A stretch of 64,000 bases of DNA from Nitrospira sp. Lineage in GTDB: Bacteria > Nitrospirota > Nitrospiria > Nitrospirales > Nitrospiraceae. The stretch's first letter is position 1; each line of letters opens with the position of its first letter. Location: NCBI GenBank assembly GCA_030692565.1, contig JAUYAO010000042.1:1-64000 (forward strand), given 5' to 3'. Both the position numbers and the translations under genes were made by a program. Positions 62,106 to 64,000 of this stretch are shown here, in pieces. A model generated the notes under the pieces. It did not search any database, was not told where the DNA came from, and saw only the letters and a list, made by a program, of their open reading frames with translations.

Positions 62106-62876
62106 CTACCAGATCTTCCAAGGAGCCTTACCGGATTGCCACAGTTCTTCCAGGTAGTTCTTTTCCTTCAGCGTGTCCATGCACGACCAAAACCCGTAGT
62201 GCTTAAAACCCATCATCTGTCCATCGTGGGCCAGCCGTTCGACAGGATCGCGTTCCCAAATTGTGTCATCGCCCGAAATGTAGTCGAGCGCTTTAGTGTT
62301 GAGCACAAAGAATCCCCCGTTGATCCACCCTTCCCCGGCCTCGGGCTTTTCGAAGAACTCCCTCACACTATCGCCGTCAAACCCGATGCGTCCGAAGCGC
62401 GCCGGCGACCGCACCGATGTCATCGTGGCTAGCTTGCCATGAGACCGATGAAATTCCACGAGTTTCGTGATATTGAGATCCGCCACCCCGTCCCCGTAGG
62501 TGAGCATAAACGTCTCGTCGTTCCCCAGCCACTTCCTGAGGCGACCGACCCGTCCGCCTGTTTGCGTTCCTGCACCTGTATCTACGAGATGGACCGTCCA
62601 TTTTGGCTGGATGCCATCATGAATGGTCGCTTTCCCGGTGGACAGGTCAATGGATAGATCGTTGTTGATCGCGACGAAATTCAGGAAATATTCTTTTACG
62701 ATCTCTCCCTTATAACCGAGCGCGACCACAAACTCCGTCACCCCGTGCACCGCATGAATCTGCATGATATGCCACAAGATCGGCTTCCCGCCGATTTCGA
62801 CCATCGGCTTTGGCCGCAGCGTGGTCTCCTCGGATAGCCGGGTTCCCAAACCACCTGCAAGGATCACTGCCTTCAT
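62106..62876 (-). CDS. rfbF: Glucose-1-phosphate cytidylyltransferase
   Basis: 256 aa, the normal RfbF length. AAGGAGG precedes ATG 62876. AVILAGGLGTRLSEETTLRP and KPMVEIGGKPILWHIMQIHA are the nucleotidyltransferase signature; FVVALGYKGEIVKEYFLNF; FMLTYGDGVADLNI with metal Asp; GRIGFDGDSVREFFEKPEAG; WINGGFFVLN; FWSCMDTLKEKNYLEELW. It makes CDP-glucose from glucose-1-P and CTP, the entry to CDP-dideoxy and branched sugars. RfbG/RfbH are absent from the window, while an RfbE-like epimerase and a C-methyltransferase are present. Confidence 0.95.
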   Translation of the reverse strand: MKAVILAGGLGTRLSEETTLRPKPMVEIGGKPILWHIMQIHAVHGVTEFVVALGYKGEIVKEYFLNFVAINNDLSIDLSTGKATIHDGIQPKWTVHLVDTGAGTQTGGRVGRLRKWLGNDETFMLTYGDGVADLNITKLVEFHRSHGKLATMTSVRSPARFGRIGFDGDSVREFFEKPEAGEGWINGGFFVLNTKALDYISGDDTIWERDPVERLAHDGQMMGFKHYGFWSCMDTLKEKNYLEELWQSGKAPWKIW

Positions 62877-63132
62877 GACCGTCCTCCTTAGTTGAAAACC
62901 AGCTCGACTCGCTCGCAGACTGCATGCAGTGCGTCCGACAAGAACAGCACGGCATTCTCCCCTCCTGATGCCTCAACGCGAGGCTCTGCCTCACTCTGCC
63001 ATAATTTCTCTCTAGCCCTGATCTCACACATACACATGAGTCGAACTCGTATTCAGGCACCGGGATAGCCACGCTACAGTTCGCCGGCGCGGGGAAGAGA
63101 TCTCTCTGTGCTGAAAAATCCTGAGGGCGGAA

Positions 63133-64000
63133 CTATTGGCTATCTCCAGCAGAATTGCAGTTGGTGGTCCACTTTAGGAGGGGTCGAATTTTCCCCGGAA
63201 TGTCACCGGTATAATCGCCGCGAGCCGTAATCCCCTCGTTGCTCTCAGTGACATGAAAGGCCACCGCCTCCGGATAATCACAATGCTCATGGAATGGAGC
63301 CTCTCGTACTAACCCGCCACCCACGATTACCGTTCCCTCACCAAAAAAGTGCCCGGGAACCCATACTGTACTTGAGTACCGTCCCACAGGACGGGGGCGC
63401 CGTAACCAGGTTGGGTCTCGATCATTGGACACAAAGAGAGTCTCCCCTTCGTCGCTTTTGAAACCAAAGTTGGGCACCAAGATATGGCCAGGCTGAAGCA
63501 CTTCATATTCGAGCTCGACCCCGACGGCCTCTCCGATGTCGACGGTATCGGTGACGATCCCCTTTTCCGTCCGCACTCGCACCGCGCACAGGCGCGCAAT
63601 ATCATCTTGAGGGGCCTTTGTCGGATCGAGCCATTCCCGGCACCCGGTGAGAGCTCCGGAGTTGTATAGGTACTCTCCGACGATCTCATGTGTGGGCCCC
63701 TGCTTCACAAGCCGCCCACCCTGGAGAAAAATGGCCTTATTGCACAACCGTGCGACGGCCGACATATTGTGAGAGACAAAGATCACCGTCCTGCCCTTCT
63801 CCCCGATGTCATGCATTTTGTTCATACATTTCTGCTGAAACTGCGAATCCCCGACGGCCAACACTTCATCCACAATCAGGATTTCAGGGTCCAGATGCGC
63901 GCCGACTGCAAATGCGAGACGAACATACATCCCGCTGGAATAGCGCTTGACCGGAGTATCGATATACTTGTCGATCCCCGAAAACTCGACGATTTCATCA
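63133..64000 (-). CDS. wzt: ABC transporter ATP-binding protein with C-terminal carbohydrate-binding domain (Wzt), partial
   Basis: The reading frame is open through position 64000, so the N-terminus (Walker A) is off-window. Visible: DEIVEFSGIDKYIDTPVKR, signature-region YSSGMYVRLAFAV (a Wzt-type variant of LSGGQ), Walker B ILIVDEVLAVGD, VIFVSHNMSAVARLC (H-loop) and IFLQGGRLVKQG. A beta-rich C-terminal domain follows (VGVELEYEVLQPGHILVPNF, WVPGHFFGEGTVIVGGGLV). This Wzt C-domain recognises the modified non-reducing end of the glycan before export with Wzm, which should lie beyond the right edge. It implies ABC-dependent export of at least one polymer. Confidence 0.93.
   Translation of the reverse strand, partial: DEIVEFSGIDKYIDTPVKRYSSGMYVRLAFAVGAHLDPEILIVDEVLAVGDSQFQQKCMNKMHDIGEKGRTVIFVSHNMSAVARLCNKAIFLQGGRLVKQGPTHEIVGEYLYNSGALTGCREWLDPTKAPQDDIARLCAVRVRTEKGIVTDTVDIGEAVGVELEYEVLQPGHILVPNFGFKSDEGETLFVSNDRDPTWLRRPRPVGRYSSTVWVPGHFFGEGTVIVGGGLVREAPFHEHCDYPEAVAFHVTESNEGITARGDYTGDIPGKIRPLLKWTTNCNSAGDSQ

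Noticed and set aside
62919-62930. 12-bp palindrome ACTGCATGCAGT upstream of rfbF
   Set aside because: Short perfect palindromes of this size occur by chance in 64 kb; no associated operator context.

Overview
The window is almost entirely one large cell-surface polysaccharide locus from a Gram-negative bacterium of moderately high GC. About 45 genes lie on the minus strand from 5.8 kb to beyond the right edge, and a short plus-strand group of secreted proteins occupies 0.5-5.7 kb. No rRNA, tRNA or universal marker gene is present, so the taxonomy is inference. Three things suggest a Nitrospira-like (Nitrospirota) organism: several genes of the kinds that accompany exosortase A (XrtA)/EPS loci, many small coupled glycosyltransferase genes, and short palindromic elements with GCAGGNTGCNGAAAAA ends that I associate with Nitrospira genomes. 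I hold this at roughly 50-60 percent.

Layout by plus-strand coordinate (minus-strand genes are transcribed right to left). 1-141: tail of an IS630-type transposase with a frameshift. 447-5704 (+): a possible sigma-54 promoter, a four-BACON-domain plus fibronectin III secreted protein, and three paralogous secreted jelly-roll (polysaccharide-lyase/lectin-like) proteins. 5.8-20.7 kb (-): acyltransferase, asparagine-synthase-type amidotransferase, three family 4 glycosyltransferases, FkbM methyltransferase, an oxidoreductase-epimerase fusion, a four-helix-bundle gene bracketed by inverted repeats, an O-antigen-ligase-type protein, an LMW phosphatase, an ATP-grasp enzyme, a NodB deacetylase and a DUF5989/SxtJ pair. 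21-33.5 kb (-): GT2, aminotransferase, FemAB-like protein, GT4, GDP-mannose dehydrogenase, UDP-glucuronate decarboxylase-like SDR, an SGNH hydrolase broken at a 14-C run, a NodU/CmcH carbamoyltransferase and a GT4. 33.5-47.5 kb (-): further glycosyltransferases, an SGNH protein, a CDP-tyvelose-type epimerase, a second asparagine synthase, and an ACP/FkbH pair. 47.5-54.4 kb (-): a LbetaH acetyltransferase, then a duplicated glycosyltransferase plus beta-propeller module, one copy with an extra SGNH gene. 54.4-64 kb (-): sugar-nucleotide enzymes (SDRs, UDP-glucose dehydrogenase, glucose-1-phosphate cytidylyltransferase, C-methyltransferase), a TupA-like ATP-grasp, a DUF4910-type peptidase, and a Wzt ABC ATPase that runs off the window.

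Working model (inference): GDP-mannose dehydrogenase, UDP-glucose dehydrogenase and the UXS-like SDRs supply uronic acids and pentoses. RfbF and the RfbE-like epimerase supply CDP-dideoxy or branched sugars. Thirteen glycosyltransferases assemble a complex heteropolymer. Two AsnB-type amidotransferases, the carbamoyltransferase, acyl and acetyl transferases, SGNH proteins, FkbM and C-methyltransferases and the FkbH/ACP pair decorate it, and Wzt and/or the O-ligase export or ligate it. The window contains no exosortase, PEP-CTERM protein, Wzx/Wzm, Wza/Wzc or initiating phosphoglycosyltransferase; these would have to lie elsewhere.

Most distinctive signals: (i) a 432-bp four-helix-bundle gene cassette bounded by a 30-bp inverted repeat; (ii) two MITE-like palindromic elements whose ends supply the stop codons of neighbouring genes; (iii) a C14 tract that splits an SGNH gene and could be a phase switch or an assembly error; (iv) a 36-bp perfect palindrome; (v) the duplicated glycosyltransferase/propeller modules, with one copy losing a conserved glutamate; (vi) a carbamoyltransferase about 10 kb away from SxtJ/DUF5989.
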